Shown here: one piece after another, positions 1-8,156 of the stretch | Numbering within the stretch: the first letter of the stretch is position 1 | How the letters are laid out: each line of letters opens with the position of its first letter | Source: SAR324 cluster bacterium JCVI-SC AAA005 | Lineage (GTDB): Bacteria; SAR324; NAC60-12 | DNA length: 48,539 nt | Direction: 5' to 3' | Assembly: GCA_000224765.2 (NCBI GenBank) | Contig: AGAU01000288.1 | Coordinates: forward strand, 1-48,539 | Notes under the pieces: model-generated | Database searches by the model: none | What the model was told of the DNA's origin: nothing | The model's input: the letters and a program-made list of their open reading frames with translations, nothing else | Translations under genes and position numbers: made by a program

Positions 1-297
1 AAGCAGATTCGTTGTGCGTGATTAAATTACCAGACTTTGGAATACAAGCCGGCATGCCTCCTCAGATCTTAAGAACTTAGGTTCTAGGAGAGCTGCTTAA
101 TCTATTTGTAATTTGTATCTTATCGTAATAGATACTGCTGTAGCAGTAACAGGAGTGGAAGGGAGGTGGTTAGGCAGTTGTGTCTCAGGGTGCCTAGCCC
201 GCACGAATTGACACCGTTTTGTCTGAAACAAACGATCAATCCGGATGATGTTGGTGCATTGAACCTAATTCTTTTGGAAATTTTGTCAAGAGGTCAC
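1..297. other. No recognisable gene upstream of the cas9 relic
   Basis: I see no recognisable protein or RNA gene here. The open frame running into the cas9 relic from position 166 has no recognisable residues before the ATG at 298. Small imperfect hairpins are visible (about 71-86 and 133-146). I found no repeat-spacer pattern and no convincing tracrRNA. Confidence 0.4.
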
Positions 298-678
298 ATG
301 GAAACTATCTGGGGTCTGGATTTAGGGACCACTTCAATTGGTTTTTCTGTAATCAGAATGAACATCAAAAAGGAGCACGGTGAAATCATCAAGACAGGCA
401 TCAGAATATTTCCAGAGGGTCTGAATAATGATCATGAGCCTCGCAATAAACGACGAAGAGATATGCGTTTGCGCAGGAGACAACTCCGCAGAAGGAGAAT
501 ACGCATGATTGAGTTATCCAGAAAGTTTAAGTAGATAGGGCTGCTGCCTGAATTTGCAACAGAGTCCTGGAACCAACTAATGGATCGTGACCCGTACGCC
601 TTGAGAAACAGAGGGTTGAGAGGGCAAATTGAACTCCATGAATTTGGAAGGGCCATCTGTCACCTGGTGCAGCGCAGA
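298..678 (+). pseudogene. cas9: cas9 N-terminal relic (RuvC-I, bridge helix, start of REC lobe)
   Basis: An ATG at 298 is preceded by an AGAGG ribosome-binding site. The product begins with a RuvC-I motif (GLDLGTTSIGFSVI) holding the first catalytic Asp. It continues with GIRIFPEG and an arginine-rich bridge helix (about residues 45-75), as in type II-C Cas9. A TAG at 532-534 interrupts the frame, but the same frame then continues with DPYALRNRGL and HEFGRAICHLVQRR. This is the conserved Cas9 segment that follows the bridge helix. The match ends at about 678. The remaining REC lobe, RuvC-II, HNH, RuvC-III and PAM-interacting domains are absent, so nuclease activity is impossible. IscB/IsrB is less likely: there is no N-terminal PLMP segment, and the DPYALR / HLVQRR block is characteristic of Cas9. 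No cas1, cas2 or CRISPR array is visible. Confidence 0.85.
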
Positions 679-819
679 TGGAATCCAGCATATTTAGTGA
701 TGAAGCAAGTAGGGCACAAGTCTGATGCGATGCTGCGAAGGTATCAACTCATTGATGAGCGTGATTTTTTCGAATTTAGGTTCTCATCAGAGCCCCCAAA
801 ACTCAGTGAAACAAGTTGA
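679..819 (+). pseudogene. Tyrosine recombinase (integrase) C-terminal tail, fused in frame to the cas9 relic
   Basis: Directly after the Cas9 match and in the same frame, the last ~46 residues change character. They contain VMKQVGHKS...MLRRYQLIDERDF. This matches the final boxes of phage-type tyrosine recombinases: the GHKS box, the nucleophile Tyr in RRY, and the trailing acidic segment. The earlier catalytic Arg, Lys and HxxR boxes are missing, so the piece is a dead end fragment. It lies 165 bp from a duplicated tRNA-Ala end, the type of site such integrases use. The junction with Cas9 sequence probably arose by deletion between two genes of one island, or by recombination. An assembly chimera is not excluded. 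Confidence 0.7.
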
Positions 820-984
820 TTTTTACGTGGGCGTATACGCGGGCAATAGCCGATTTAGAGAGGGGGGTAAATCGAGGTAAGAAACAGTAAGGGAGAAAGA
901 GGAGCAACTCGCCTTTAGGCTAGATAAATTCGAGGCTAGAGATAAGTCGGAGTAAGTTGAAGGAATTACAACTAAAGTTGCAAT

Positions 985-1014
985 GTGGTGGAGGCAAGGA
1001 GGATCGAACTCCTG
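985..1014. repeat. Direct repeat of the tRNA-Ala 3' end (att-like scar)
   Basis: These 30 bases are identical to 1076-1105, the 3' end of the tRNA-Ala gene on the minus strand: CCA, discriminator, acceptor 3' strand and T arm. The two copies lie 91 bp apart in the same orientation. Identity stops abruptly on both sides. Such duplications are the footprint of integrative elements that recombine in the 3' part of tRNA genes. The integrase fragment at 679-819 fits this reading. Confidence 0.8.
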
Positions 1015-1075
1015 CCTTGTGCCCACTCTGGGTTTCTTCAGGTCTCCTAAACTACTGTTTTTACTATTGATTTTG

Positions 1076-1105
1076 GTGGTGGAGGCAAGGAGGATCGAAC
1101 TCCTG
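1076..1105. repeat. Second copy of the 30-bp repeat, within tRNA-Ala
   Basis: This copy forms the 3' end of the intact tRNA-Ala gene plus one base beyond it. It would be the chromosomal att half-site if an element integrated here. The other copy is at 985-1014, with 61 bp between them. Confidence 0.8.
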
Positions 1106-1152
1106 ACCTCAACGCTGCCAGCGTTGCGCTCTCCCAGCTGAGCTATGCCCCC
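1077..1152 (-). tRNA. tRNA-Ala (anticodon GGC)
   Basis: Read on the minus strand this is a complete 76-nt cloverleaf. It has a 7-bp acceptor stem (GGGGGCA with TGCCTCC, one G-U pair), a D arm, an anticodon stem CAACG/CGTTG around the loop CTGGCAG, and a T arm with TTCGATC. The CCA is encoded. Anticodon GGC reads alanine GCC/GCU codons. The 3' 30 bp are duplicated at 985-1014, which marks the gene as a likely integration site that was restored after insertion. tRNA-Glu lies 45 bp upstream on the same strand, so the two may be co-transcribed. Confidence 0.96.
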
Positions 1153-1197
1153 ACTTAGAGCTTTGTTGGAACCTGATGAGCAGGCCTTAGATGGAAG

Positions 1198-1273
1198 TGG
1201 CGTCCCCAAGGGGATTCGAACCCCTGTTACCGCCGTGAAAGGGCGATGTCCTAGGCCTCTAGACGATGGGGAC
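1198..1273 (-). tRNA. tRNA-Glu (anticodon TTC)
   Basis: Read on the minus strand this is a complete 76-nt cloverleaf. It has acceptor stem GTCCCCA/TGGGGAC, discriminator G, encoded CCA, an anticodon loop CTTTCAC between TCGCC and GGCGG, and a TTCGAAT T loop. Anticodon TTC reads GAA/GAG glutamate codons. It lies between uvrC and tRNA-Ala, all on the minus strand. Confidence 0.96.
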
Positions 1274-1325
1274 CTGCTGAAGGTTCAGCGAAAGCTCTTA
1301 AATATAAATTCCTCCCTAAAAGCTG

Positions 1326-3260
1326 TCAACTCTCTTTTTGTGAAGCTGCGTACTTTTTCTCCAAGAAGGAATCACAATCCTTGAAAAAACCGACAATTTC
1401 TTCTGCCAGAACTGGGGAAATTCCAGATACTTGCCGCAACTCCTCCATACTCGCCTCTCTTACCCTTTTCAAACTACCAAAGTGTTTGAGTAGGGCTCTC
1501 TTGCGCCGATTGCCAACTCCAGGGATCTCATCTAACAGAGATTTTAGATTGTCTTGCCGCTTTAGCTTGCGTTGGAACTCAATGGCAAAGCGGTGAGCTT
1601 CATCACGAATGTTCTGAAGGAAATAGAGAACTGAAGAATGCCGCTGAAGCCTAATCTCGTTTTTCTGGTTAGGCTTGACGACATATTCGTAGTCTTCGTC
1701 ATTGCCTCGAGTTACCCCTCGCCTGCGTTCCGAACGTCCCTTGGCCAGACCAATGATATCCTGCTGATGCCAGTCGATTCCTAATTTTTCCAGGACAGCT
1801 AGAGCAGCATTAAGTTGACCCTTTCCACCGTCAATGATGATCAAATCGGGCAGAGGTTGTTGACCACTCAATGCCCGCTGGTAGCGACGGGTTAATACCT
1901 CCTCCATACTTGCAAAATCATCCGGACTATGAATCGTCCGTAGCTTGTACTTGCGATAGTTCTCTTTGGCAGGCTTGTTTCCTTCCCAACAAACCATCGA
2001 AGCTACGGTCATTTCACCGCTAAAATGGGAGATATCAAAACACTCCACCCGATCTGGAAGTTTTTTGAGATGAAGAAAGTTCTGAACTTGCCGGAGAATT
2101 TCACTGTCTTTAACGACTCGCCTCCTTTGTTCCTCCAGATTCGCCCGAGCGTTTTGAAAAGCCAGGCTTACTAACTCTTTTTTGTGACCACGCTTGGGAA
2201 CCATCAGCTGAACCCTGTGACCGGCTTTTCCAGACAAAGCCTCTCCCAATATTTCTTCTTCAGGATACTCAAAGGGCAGCAACACCTGGCGAGGGATTCC
2301 TGTCATTTCACTGGTGTAAAGCCGGTTGATGGCCTGACCAAGTAAATTTGCATCCGAGGCCTGTTCACTCGTATCAAAGAAGAAAAAGTCGGAGCCCAAC
2401 AAGCGCCCATTGCGAATAAAGAGTACCTGGACACCAGCAGTTCCAGCTTCTCGATAGAGATTGAAAACATCTCTATCTTCTCCGTCTGGGGACATTACCG
2501 TCTGTCGAGTGAAGATACGTTGCAGTGATTGAATCTGGTCACGTAGTTGAGCGGCTTGTTCAAACTCCAGAGTTTCTGAAGCAATCTGCATTCGCCGTTC
2601 AAGGTCCTGCAATAGTTCCTGATCACGACCCTTCAGGAACAGTCGCACCTGCCGCACCAATTTTCCATATTCATCAAGAGCAACATTTCCACGACAGGGA
2701 GCTAGACAACGTTTCAGTTGAAAGTTGAGACAAGGGCGAAAGACCTTGCTTCCATCCAGTTCCATTTTGCTGGTTCTCAAGGGGAAGTAGCGCAGCGCTA
2801 CTCGCATCATGTGACGGGCATCCTGAGCTGAAGGATAAGGCCCAAAGTATTCTGCCTTACGCTCGTGACGCTCTCTCACAAGGCTCAGGCGGGGGTAGTT
2901 TTCCTGGACGCTTAGCTTGAGATAGGGGTAAGATTTGTCATCCTTGAGGGCTACGTTATAGCGTGGTTTGTGAAGTTTGATCAGTTGTTCTTCTAGCAGA
3001 AGGGCTTCTGCTTCGGTGTCAGTTAGAATCCAAGTCACATCAGCAACCAACGAAACCATGATCTGAATTCGCAGGTTATGCGCAGTAGATTTTTGAAAGT
3101 AGGAGCGAATCCGATTTCGTAAAACCTTGGCTTTACCGATGTAGAGCAAATCACCGGATGCATTGCGAAAATGATAGACTCCTGGCGCTTCTGGGAGATG
3201 TTTCAGTTTCTGCCAAACCGGAGCTCCTTGGGGAGCACTTTTCATCGAAGCAGAGTGCAT
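1326..3260 (-). CDS. uvrC: Excinuclease ABC subunit C (UvrC)
   Basis: UvrC makes the dual incisions around bulky DNA lesions in nucleotide excision repair with UvrA and UvrB. The N-terminus has the GIY-YIG nuclease motif (PGVYHF...LLYIGKA). A UVR motif (about residues 170-205) is followed by the C-terminal RNase H-like nuclease domain (ECFDISHFSG, IIIDGGKGQ) and a terminal helix-hairpin-helix pair (IPGVGNRRKRALLKHFG). At 644 residues it is close to the usual ~610. I chose the ATG at 3260 because AGAGG stands 9 nt before it. An open extension to a TTG at 3356 would overlap the divergent glgB start and has no family match. Two tRNA genes follow on the same strand. Confidence 0.95.
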   Translation of the reverse strand: MHSASMKSAPQGAPVWQKLKHLPEAPGVYHFRNASGDLLYIGKAKVLRNRIRSYFQKSTAHNLRIQIMVSLVADVTWILTDTEAEALLLEEQLIKLHKPRYNVALKDDKSYPYLKLSVQENYPRLSLVRERHERKAEYFGPYPSAQDARHMMRVALRYFPLRTSKMELDGSKVFRPCLNFQLKRCLAPCRGNVALDEYGKLVRQVRLFLKGRDQELLQDLERRMQIASETLEFEQAAQLRDQIQSLQRIFTRQTVMSPDGEDRDVFNLYREAGTAGVQVLFIRNGRLLGSDFFFFDTSEQASDANLLGQAINRLYTSEMTGIPRQVLLPFEYPEEEILGEALSGKAGHRVQLMVPKRGHKKELVSLAFQNARANLEEQRRRVVKDSEILRQVQNFLHLKKLPDRVECFDISHFSGEMTVASMVCWEGNKPAKENYRKYKLRTIHSPDDFASMEEVLTRRYQRALSGQQPLPDLIIIDGGKGQLNAALAVLEKLGIDWHQQDIIGLAKGRSERRRGVTRGNDEDYEYVVKPNQKNEIRLQRHSSVLYFLQNIRDEAHRFAIEFQRKLKRQDNLKSLLDEIPGVGNRRKRALLKHFGSLKRVREASMEELRQVSGISPVLAEEIVGFFKDCDSFLEKKYAASQKES

Positions 3261-3367
3261 TGAGATAATCCTCTGGTGATCTTCATTTTCTACTGAGTCT
3301 CTTCTTGAGCTTGCTAACTGGATGACATAGCGTAGCGAATTCTTACGCTTTGCCAACCTTCTTTAAA

Positions 3368-5593
3368 ATGCTGATGCTACCCAAACAACTTGAGGAACAT
3401 GAACTTCAGGCCCTGCTCGCGTTGGATCATCATGTCCCAAGATCTGTGCTGGGATTTCATACTGAGACAACAGAAACTGGGGTGACTTGGCTGATCCGAG
3501 TCTGGGAACCCGATGCTGTTTCCTGTCGAGTAAGTTGGCTAGAGGAATTCGGTTTCCCTGATTTAGAGATGGAACAGGAACATTCTGCAGGAATATTTGT
3601 GGGCACTTGTGAAGGAAAGACCTCTAGCGCCCCATACACGCTTCATTTCAAGTATGCCGATGGTCAAGAACATAGTCGACTAGATCCGTATTACTTTCAG
3701 CTTTCAATCAGTAGTTACGATCAATATCTGTTTGGGCAGGGTAAGCATCACTTTCTCCATGAAAAACTCGGAGCACATGTCGAGCACCGCGAAGGTGTTG
3801 CGGGGGCGCGCTTTGCAGTATGGGCGCCGAACGCTCGAAGAGTCAGTGTGGTTGGAGACTTCAATGGTTGGGATGGAAGAAGGCACCTGCTCCACGTGTT
3901 AGGTAGTTCTGGAGTCTGGGAACTCTTTGTGCCTGGAGCTCAACCCGGGCAGTACTACAAGTTTGAGCTTCTCAGTCAGTCAAATCAGTTGCTGTTAAAG
4001 AGTGACCCTTTCGCCTTTGCTACCCAGGTTAGGCCATCAACCGCATCACGTATTCAAGAATTCTCTGGTTTTACCTGGGAAGATGAAACATGGCTTGAAA
4101 AACGGGAGCAAACGGAATGGCTCTCTCAACCTCTGAACATCTACGAAGTACACCTTGGTTCCTGGAAGCGCGTACCCGAAGAGGGGAATCGGTTCCTGAA
4201 CTATCGGGAATTAGCAGAAGACCTGATCCCCTACGCCAAGCGCATGGGCTATACTCACTTGGAGTTATTGCCCATAACAGAACACCCCTTTGATGGTTCA
4301 TGGGGCTACCAGGTGACTGGATACTTTGCGCCAACATCCCGCTTCGGTCCTCCAGAAGATCTGATGTATTTTATCAATCGATGTCACAGAGAAGGATTGG
4401 GAGTGATCATCGATTGGGTACCCGGACACTTTCCCAAGGATGCTCATGGACTAGCCCAATTCGATGGAACAACGCTCTATGAGCACGAAGACCCTCGGAA
4501 GGGAGAGCATAAGGAATGGGGCACCTTGATCTTCAACTATGGCCGTCATGAAGTACGCAATTTTCTAATCAGTAGTGCTCTGTTTTGGTTTGAAAAGTAC
4601 CATATCGATGGGATTCGTGTCGATGCCGTTGCTTCGATGCTGTACCTAGATTATGATCGCCCACACGGAGAATGGATCCCAAATCAGAGTGGAGGCCGTG
4701 AAAATTTGGAAGCTATTGATTTTTTCCAGGAGTTACACGAAACACTATTCCACTATTTCCCCAATATTCTTTCCATCGCTGAGGAATCAACCTCATGGGA
4801 TGGGGTTACCCGGCCTCCCTACCAAGGTGGATTGGGTTTCAATTTCAAATGGAACATGGGCTGGATGAATGATTCACTACGCTACATGGAGTTGAATCCG
4901 ATACATCGCCCATATCATCATCACTGGCTCAGCTTTTCACTTGTTTATGCTTTTTCTGAGAACTTTGTACAGGCAATTTCTCATGATGAAGTCGTTCATG
5001 GCAAAGGTTCATTACTGAATAAAATGCCCGGTGATGAATGGCAAAAGCGCGCTCATCTCCGCCTTTATCTTTCTTATCAGTTTGGACATCCTGGAAAGAA
5101 ACTACTCTTCATGGGCAGTGAGTTCGGACAATGGAGGGAATGGTCGGAAGCACAGAGTCTGGACTGGCACCTACTTGAGAATCCTGTTCACCAACAGTTG
5201 CAAAACTTCTCTCACAGGCTCAACTGGTTTTACAGAGAAAACCCGGCACTTTACAGCAACGATCGAGATTGGCAGGGTTTCGAGTGGATTGACCATAGCG
5301 ATACTCAACACAGTATATTTTCATTCTTACGGCGCAGTGCAAAGAGTATCGAATCCCCATTAATATTTGTTTACAACTTCACCCCTGTACCTCGAACTTA
5401 TTACCGGGTAGGATTTCCAGAAGCAGGAACCTACTGCAAATTACTTGATTCAGACTCTCCCGAATATGGAGGCTCGGGATTCAATCAACAGGAAACCATC
5501 GTTGCTGAAGAAGCTCTTTGGCAAGGGCAGGGTGCCAGTGCTCATCTGGATTTGCCGCCACTTGGATGCCTGATTTGGCAACGCATTCACTGA
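3368..5593 (+). CDS. glgB: 1,4-alpha-glucan branching enzyme (GlgB)
   Basis: GlgB introduces alpha-1,6 branches into glycogen in the cytoplasm. The ~740-residue length fits the long bacterial form with two N-terminal carbohydrate-binding (CBM48-type) modules. The second includes FAVWAPNARRVSVVGDFNGW. The GH13 barrel shows LLPITEHPFDGSWGYQ, DWVPGHFPKDAHGL, the nucleophile Asp in GIRVDAVASMLY (about residue 420), the acid Glu in SIAEESTSW, and SHDEVVHGKGSL. A C-terminal all-beta domain ends the protein. The start is uncertain: ATGs at 3368 and 3374 both lack a clear ribosome site, and a TTG at 3350 is possible. No other glg gene is in the window. The gene diverges from uvrC. Confidence 0.95.
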   Translation: MLMLPKQLEEHELQALLALDHHVPRSVLGFHTETTETGVTWLIRVWEPDAVSCRVSWLEEFGFPDLEMEQEHSAGIFVGTCEGKTSSAPYTLHFKYADGQEHSRLDPYYFQLSISSYDQYLFGQGKHHFLHEKLGAHVEHREGVAGARFAVWAPNARRVSVVGDFNGWDGRRHLLHVLGSSGVWELFVPGAQPGQYYKFELLSQSNQLLLKSDPFAFATQVRPSTASRIQEFSGFTWEDETWLEKREQTEWLSQPLNIYEVHLGSWKRVPEEGNRFLNYRELAEDLIPYAKRMGYTHLELLPITEHPFDGSWGYQVTGYFAPTSRFGPPEDLMYFINRCHREGLGVIIDWVPGHFPKDAHGLAQFDGTTLYEHEDPRKGEHKEWGTLIFNYGRHEVRNFLISSALFWFEKYHIDGIRVDAVASMLYLDYDRPHGEWIPNQSGGRENLEAIDFFQELHETLFHYFPNILSIAEESTSWDGVTRPPYQGGLGFNFKWNMGWMNDSLRYMELNPIHRPYHHHWLSFSLVYAFSENFVQAISHDEVVHGKGSLLNKMPGDEWQKRAHLRLYLSYQFGHPGKKLLFMGSEFGQWREWSEAQSLDWHLLENPVHQQLQNFSHRLNWFYRENPALYSNDRDWQGFEWIDHSDTQHSIFSFLRRSAKSIESPLIFVYNFTPVPRTYYRVGFPEAGTYCKLLDSDSPEYGGSGFNQQETIVAEEALWQGQGASAHLDLPPLGCLIWQRIH

Positions 5594-5693
5594 ATCATCT
5601 ACGAACCAAGGATTAGGCTCGTCAGAGTTAAATCTTACAACATCGGATTTTTATGATGGCATACATCGGATTCCGCAGTTCACCGAGACTACC

Positions 5694-6305
5694 ATGAAAG
5701 AAAACCTCACCTCTTTCCCCAATTCACCAAATTCGAGTTTTCGGATGGATCAAGATTCCTTGACCAGAGAATACATCGACAGTCTACGATCAGAAATTAT
5801 AGAACTGCGTCAACAACTTCAGATCGCCTGCGCTGAAAAAAGTCAATTACTACAACTCTTTCTTGGACAGGCTTCTTCTCTTCAAGCTTCGCTCAATCCG
5901 GTCACAAATCAGTCATCAGCCAATCCACCTGTCCAACGTACTAAAACTCCAGAGTGTGCAGATGATTTGCAGGGGAATTTGCCCACTCCAGCAACTGCGC
6001 GTACAATTGACACAACTTCAATAAAAAATTCTCAACCAAAGTTAGAGCCTCCCAAAAAAGAAAAAACCGATGCTCCAATTTGGCAACCAGTTCGAAGAGC
6101 CAAAGCCTTTGCGGATGAAGTCCCAGTTCCACTTTTGGTGAGACGCTATGTGCAAGAAATTAACAACCATCAGATTCCAATTGGTCACGCGGAGTTGCGT
6201 CCAATGTGGGAATGGCTCCAGTGGCAGGGAATGTTTTTAGATCGACAGAATCGTGAGTCTGCGCGGGAAACACTCAAGCGGATGCGCAAGCAGCTCAAGA
6301 ATTAA
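5694..6305 (+). CDS. Hypothetical protein with coiled coil and a conserved-looking C-terminal segment
   Basis: I do not recognise this 203-residue protein. Residues ~23-65 (EYIDSLRSEIIELRQQLQ and beyond) look like a coiled coil. A low-complexity, Ser/Thr/Pro-rich linker follows. The last ~65 residues form a compact, Trp- and Arg-rich segment (RRYVQEINNHQI...MWEWLQWQG) ending in a basic helix. There is no signal peptide or membrane segment, so it is probably cytoplasmic and might bind nucleic acid. The ATG at 5694 has no strong ribosome site, and Met18 at 5745 is an alternative start. The gene stands alone between glgB and the convergent livM. Confidence 0.6.
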   Translation: MKENLTSFPNSPNSSFRMDQDSLTREYIDSLRSEIIELRQQLQIACAEKSQLLQLFLGQASSLQASLNPVTNQSSANPPVQRTKTPECADDLQGNLPTPATARTIDTTSIKNSQPKLEPPKKEKTDAPIWQPVRRAKAFADEVPVPLLVRRYVQEINNHQIPIGHAELRPMWEWLQWQGMFLDRQNRESARETLKRMRKQLKN

Positions 6306-6314
6306 AGGGACCTA

Positions 6315-7208
6315 TCAGCGTTTTTGCCAGAGCCAGCAGATTAGTATCAGACCAAAAATCAGGGGTTCTAGTCCAGGTATGTCTTGCCAGGAAAGGGGTA
6401 GGTTCATACGAACTATTGCAAGAAGTTGCGGCAGAAAGCGTATCAGAGCTGCTCCACAGAGTAAGCCCCATAGGTTGGTAGAGCCCAGCAAACCAATAAG
6501 CAGAATCTCGAGAGAGAGTGTCAATGGGAAGGCTTCTGGAGACAAATACTGCAGCTGCAAAGCCAACAAAACTCCTGAGAGGGCTGCGATGCCTCCGCTC
6601 CAGACCAAGGCTTGCTGTCGGACTCGTCGTGGATTAATCCCCAGACACATCGCTTGTGAACTATTCTTACTGGCTCTCCAACGTCGGCCAATTGTGCTGT
6701 CTTGAAGTTGGTGCCAACAGAACCAGGCTCCCGCCAAGGCTACCACGCTCATCCAGTAACTCCAGTGTTGATCTGTACTTCCCTTGAGAAAATCAGGTGT
6801 GTCGACAGAAATTCCACTATATCCACCGGTCCAATTCTCTGCGAGTAGCAACAACTCTTGAATCAGCAAGGCCGCAACTAAAGTCGAAACTGTCAGGCTT
6901 GTTCCCTGTAGGCGTTCCGTAGTCCAGCCTAGTAGCCAGCCACTCATTGCACCGAGGGAAACCCCAATCAATAAGGAAAGCCACCACGCTCCACCAGCCT
7001 GCAGCGTCAGTGCACTACCGTAAGCACCAATTGCCAGCCAAGCTGAATGCCCCAGGCTGATCAGACCTACTTCCTGGGATAAAAGTTTTAGGCTCAGTCC
7101 GGCGAGGGCATAGATCAGCCATGTTTGAGCTTCGGACAGCCAAAAGGCAGATACCCACCATGGGATAGTCAGAAGAAACCCAAAACCAATAAACGTCCTC
7201 AATCGCAT
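6315..7208 (-). CDS. Branched-chain amino acid/urea-type ABC transporter permease (LivM-like)
   Basis: This is a polytopic inner-membrane permease of the LivM type, about 297 residues, with roughly eight to ten hydrophobic segments. The family motif is visible in SLKLLSQEVGLISLGHSAWLAIGAYGSAL. LivM pairs with LivH to form the channel of HAAT-family importers for branched-chain amino acids, urea or short amides. The ATG at 7208 overlaps the livH stop (TGATG), which supports this start over a longer open frame to 7268. The matching binding protein and the two ATPases are not adjacent, so the substrate cannot be named. Confidence 0.85.
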   Translation of the reverse strand: MRLRTFIGFGFLLTIPWWVSAFWLSEAQTWLIYALAGLSLKLLSQEVGLISLGHSAWLAIGAYGSALTLQAGGAWWLSLLIGVSLGAMSGWLLGWTTERLQGTSLTVSTLVAALLIQELLLLAENWTGGYSGISVDTPDFLKGSTDQHWSYWMSVVALAGAWFCWHQLQDSTIGRRWRASKNSSQAMCLGINPRRVRQQALVWSGGIAALSGVLLALQLQYLSPEAFPLTLSLEILLIGLLGSTNLWGLLCGAALIRFLPQLLAIVRMNLPLSWQDIPGLEPLIFGLILICWLWQKR

Positions 7209-8080
7209 CAGGATTTTCCCGGGAGCACAAACGTCGCTGAACCGATTCTGTTCGAACCTCTTAACCACAGCCAGAACAGTAAGATTAAATAACTGACCAG
7301 ATCTCTTGAGACATCAGGCAACCAAGCTGCAGAAAGCTGTTCTGTAATTCCAAGCAGTAAACCCCCAAAGACAGCACCTGTCACATTCCCAAAGCCAAAC
7401 AAAACAGCAGCAGCAAACGCCTTAATACTTAGCCAGCCCAACTCCGGATGAACCAAAGAAAGCGGGGCCAGCAATATTCCTCCTAATGCCGCGAGGGTTG
7501 CGCTGAGCCCCCAAACTAAGGCCTCCATCTGTTTGCGTGACACCCCAGAAGCCTGCGCAATCCAGTGGTCTTGTGCAAGAGCTCGCAAACCTAATCCTAT
7601 CCTGCTGCGATAAAGTAGCGTCCATAAAGCCAGCCAAGCGATCAGGCTTCCCATCAATACGCCGAGCTGGCCACCACTGATCACCAAAACTTGCCCTGCA
7701 AACAACTGTTGTGCATAAGGATTTGGAAAGGAAAGCGGTGCAGGACCCCAGATCATGGTTGCAAGAGAGCGCAGAACAAAGCCCAATCCCAAAGTTAGTA
7801 GAATCACAGAGATCGGGTTTCCTCTTGGCAAAGGGGACAGTAGTCCTAGCTGTAGCAGTGAACCACACAGAAATAGTAGCAGCAGGCTGAGTAGTAAAGC
7901 TCCTGACCAAGGGACTCCCCAAAGCTGAAGTTCCATGCCGAGGTAAGCACCTAGCATGAGCAGATCACCCTGAGCAAAGTTGATTTGACGAGTTGCACGA
8001 TAAATCAGGACAAAACCCAGGGCAATGAGACTGTAGATACAGCCCTGGACTAATCCTCCTAATAGCGTTTGCAGTATCAT
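7208..8080 (-). CDS. Branched-chain amino acid/urea-type ABC transporter permease (LivH-like)
   Basis: LivH-type permease of about 290 residues. It starts with the typical MILQTLLGGLVQGCIYSLIALGFVLIYRATRQINFAQGD, written here only as a family landmark: the GxxxGxxYxLxAxG and INFAQGD blocks are both present. Several hydrophobic helices follow, with ALAQDHWIAQASGV in the cytoplasmic EAA-like loop. I chose the ATG at 8080 because the family consensus begins there; a GTG at 8113 would add 11 residues. The gene is translationally coupled to livM by a TGATG overlap. It diverges from the isomerase-like gene at 8157. Confidence 0.85.
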   Translation of the reverse strand: MILQTLLGGLVQGCIYSLIALGFVLIYRATRQINFAQGDLLMLGAYLGMELQLWGVPWSGALLLSLLLLFLCGSLLQLGLLSPLPRGNPISVILLTLGLGFVLRSLATMIWGPAPLSFPNPYAQQLFAGQVLVISGGQLGVLMGSLIAWLALWTLLYRSRIGLGLRALAQDHWIAQASGVSRKQMEALVWGLSATLAALGGILLAPLSLVHPELGWLSIKAFAAAVLFGFGNVTGAVFGGLLLGITEQLSAAWLPDVSRDLVSYLILLFWLWLRGSNRIGSATFVLPGKS

Positions 8081-8156
8081 GGACTCATGGAATAGATGTG
8101 GCAAAGAAGCCACCTAGATACAGTAAACAAAACTTCTCATATGCAAGGAAACTTTC

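Noticed and set aside
1..297. Possible CRISPR array or tracrRNA upstream of the cas9 relic
   Set aside because: No repeated unit with regular spacing and no sequence that pairs with a recognisable repeat; only small incidental hairpins.
298..678. Reading the relic as IscB/IsrB rather than Cas9
   Set aside because: It lacks an N-terminal PLMP domain and has the Cas9-type DPYALR...HLVQRR block after the bridge helix.
823..1209. Long minus-strand ORF across the two repeat copies
   Set aside because: It reads through the tRNA-Ala gene and the duplicated tRNA end; it is a shadow frame without a family match.
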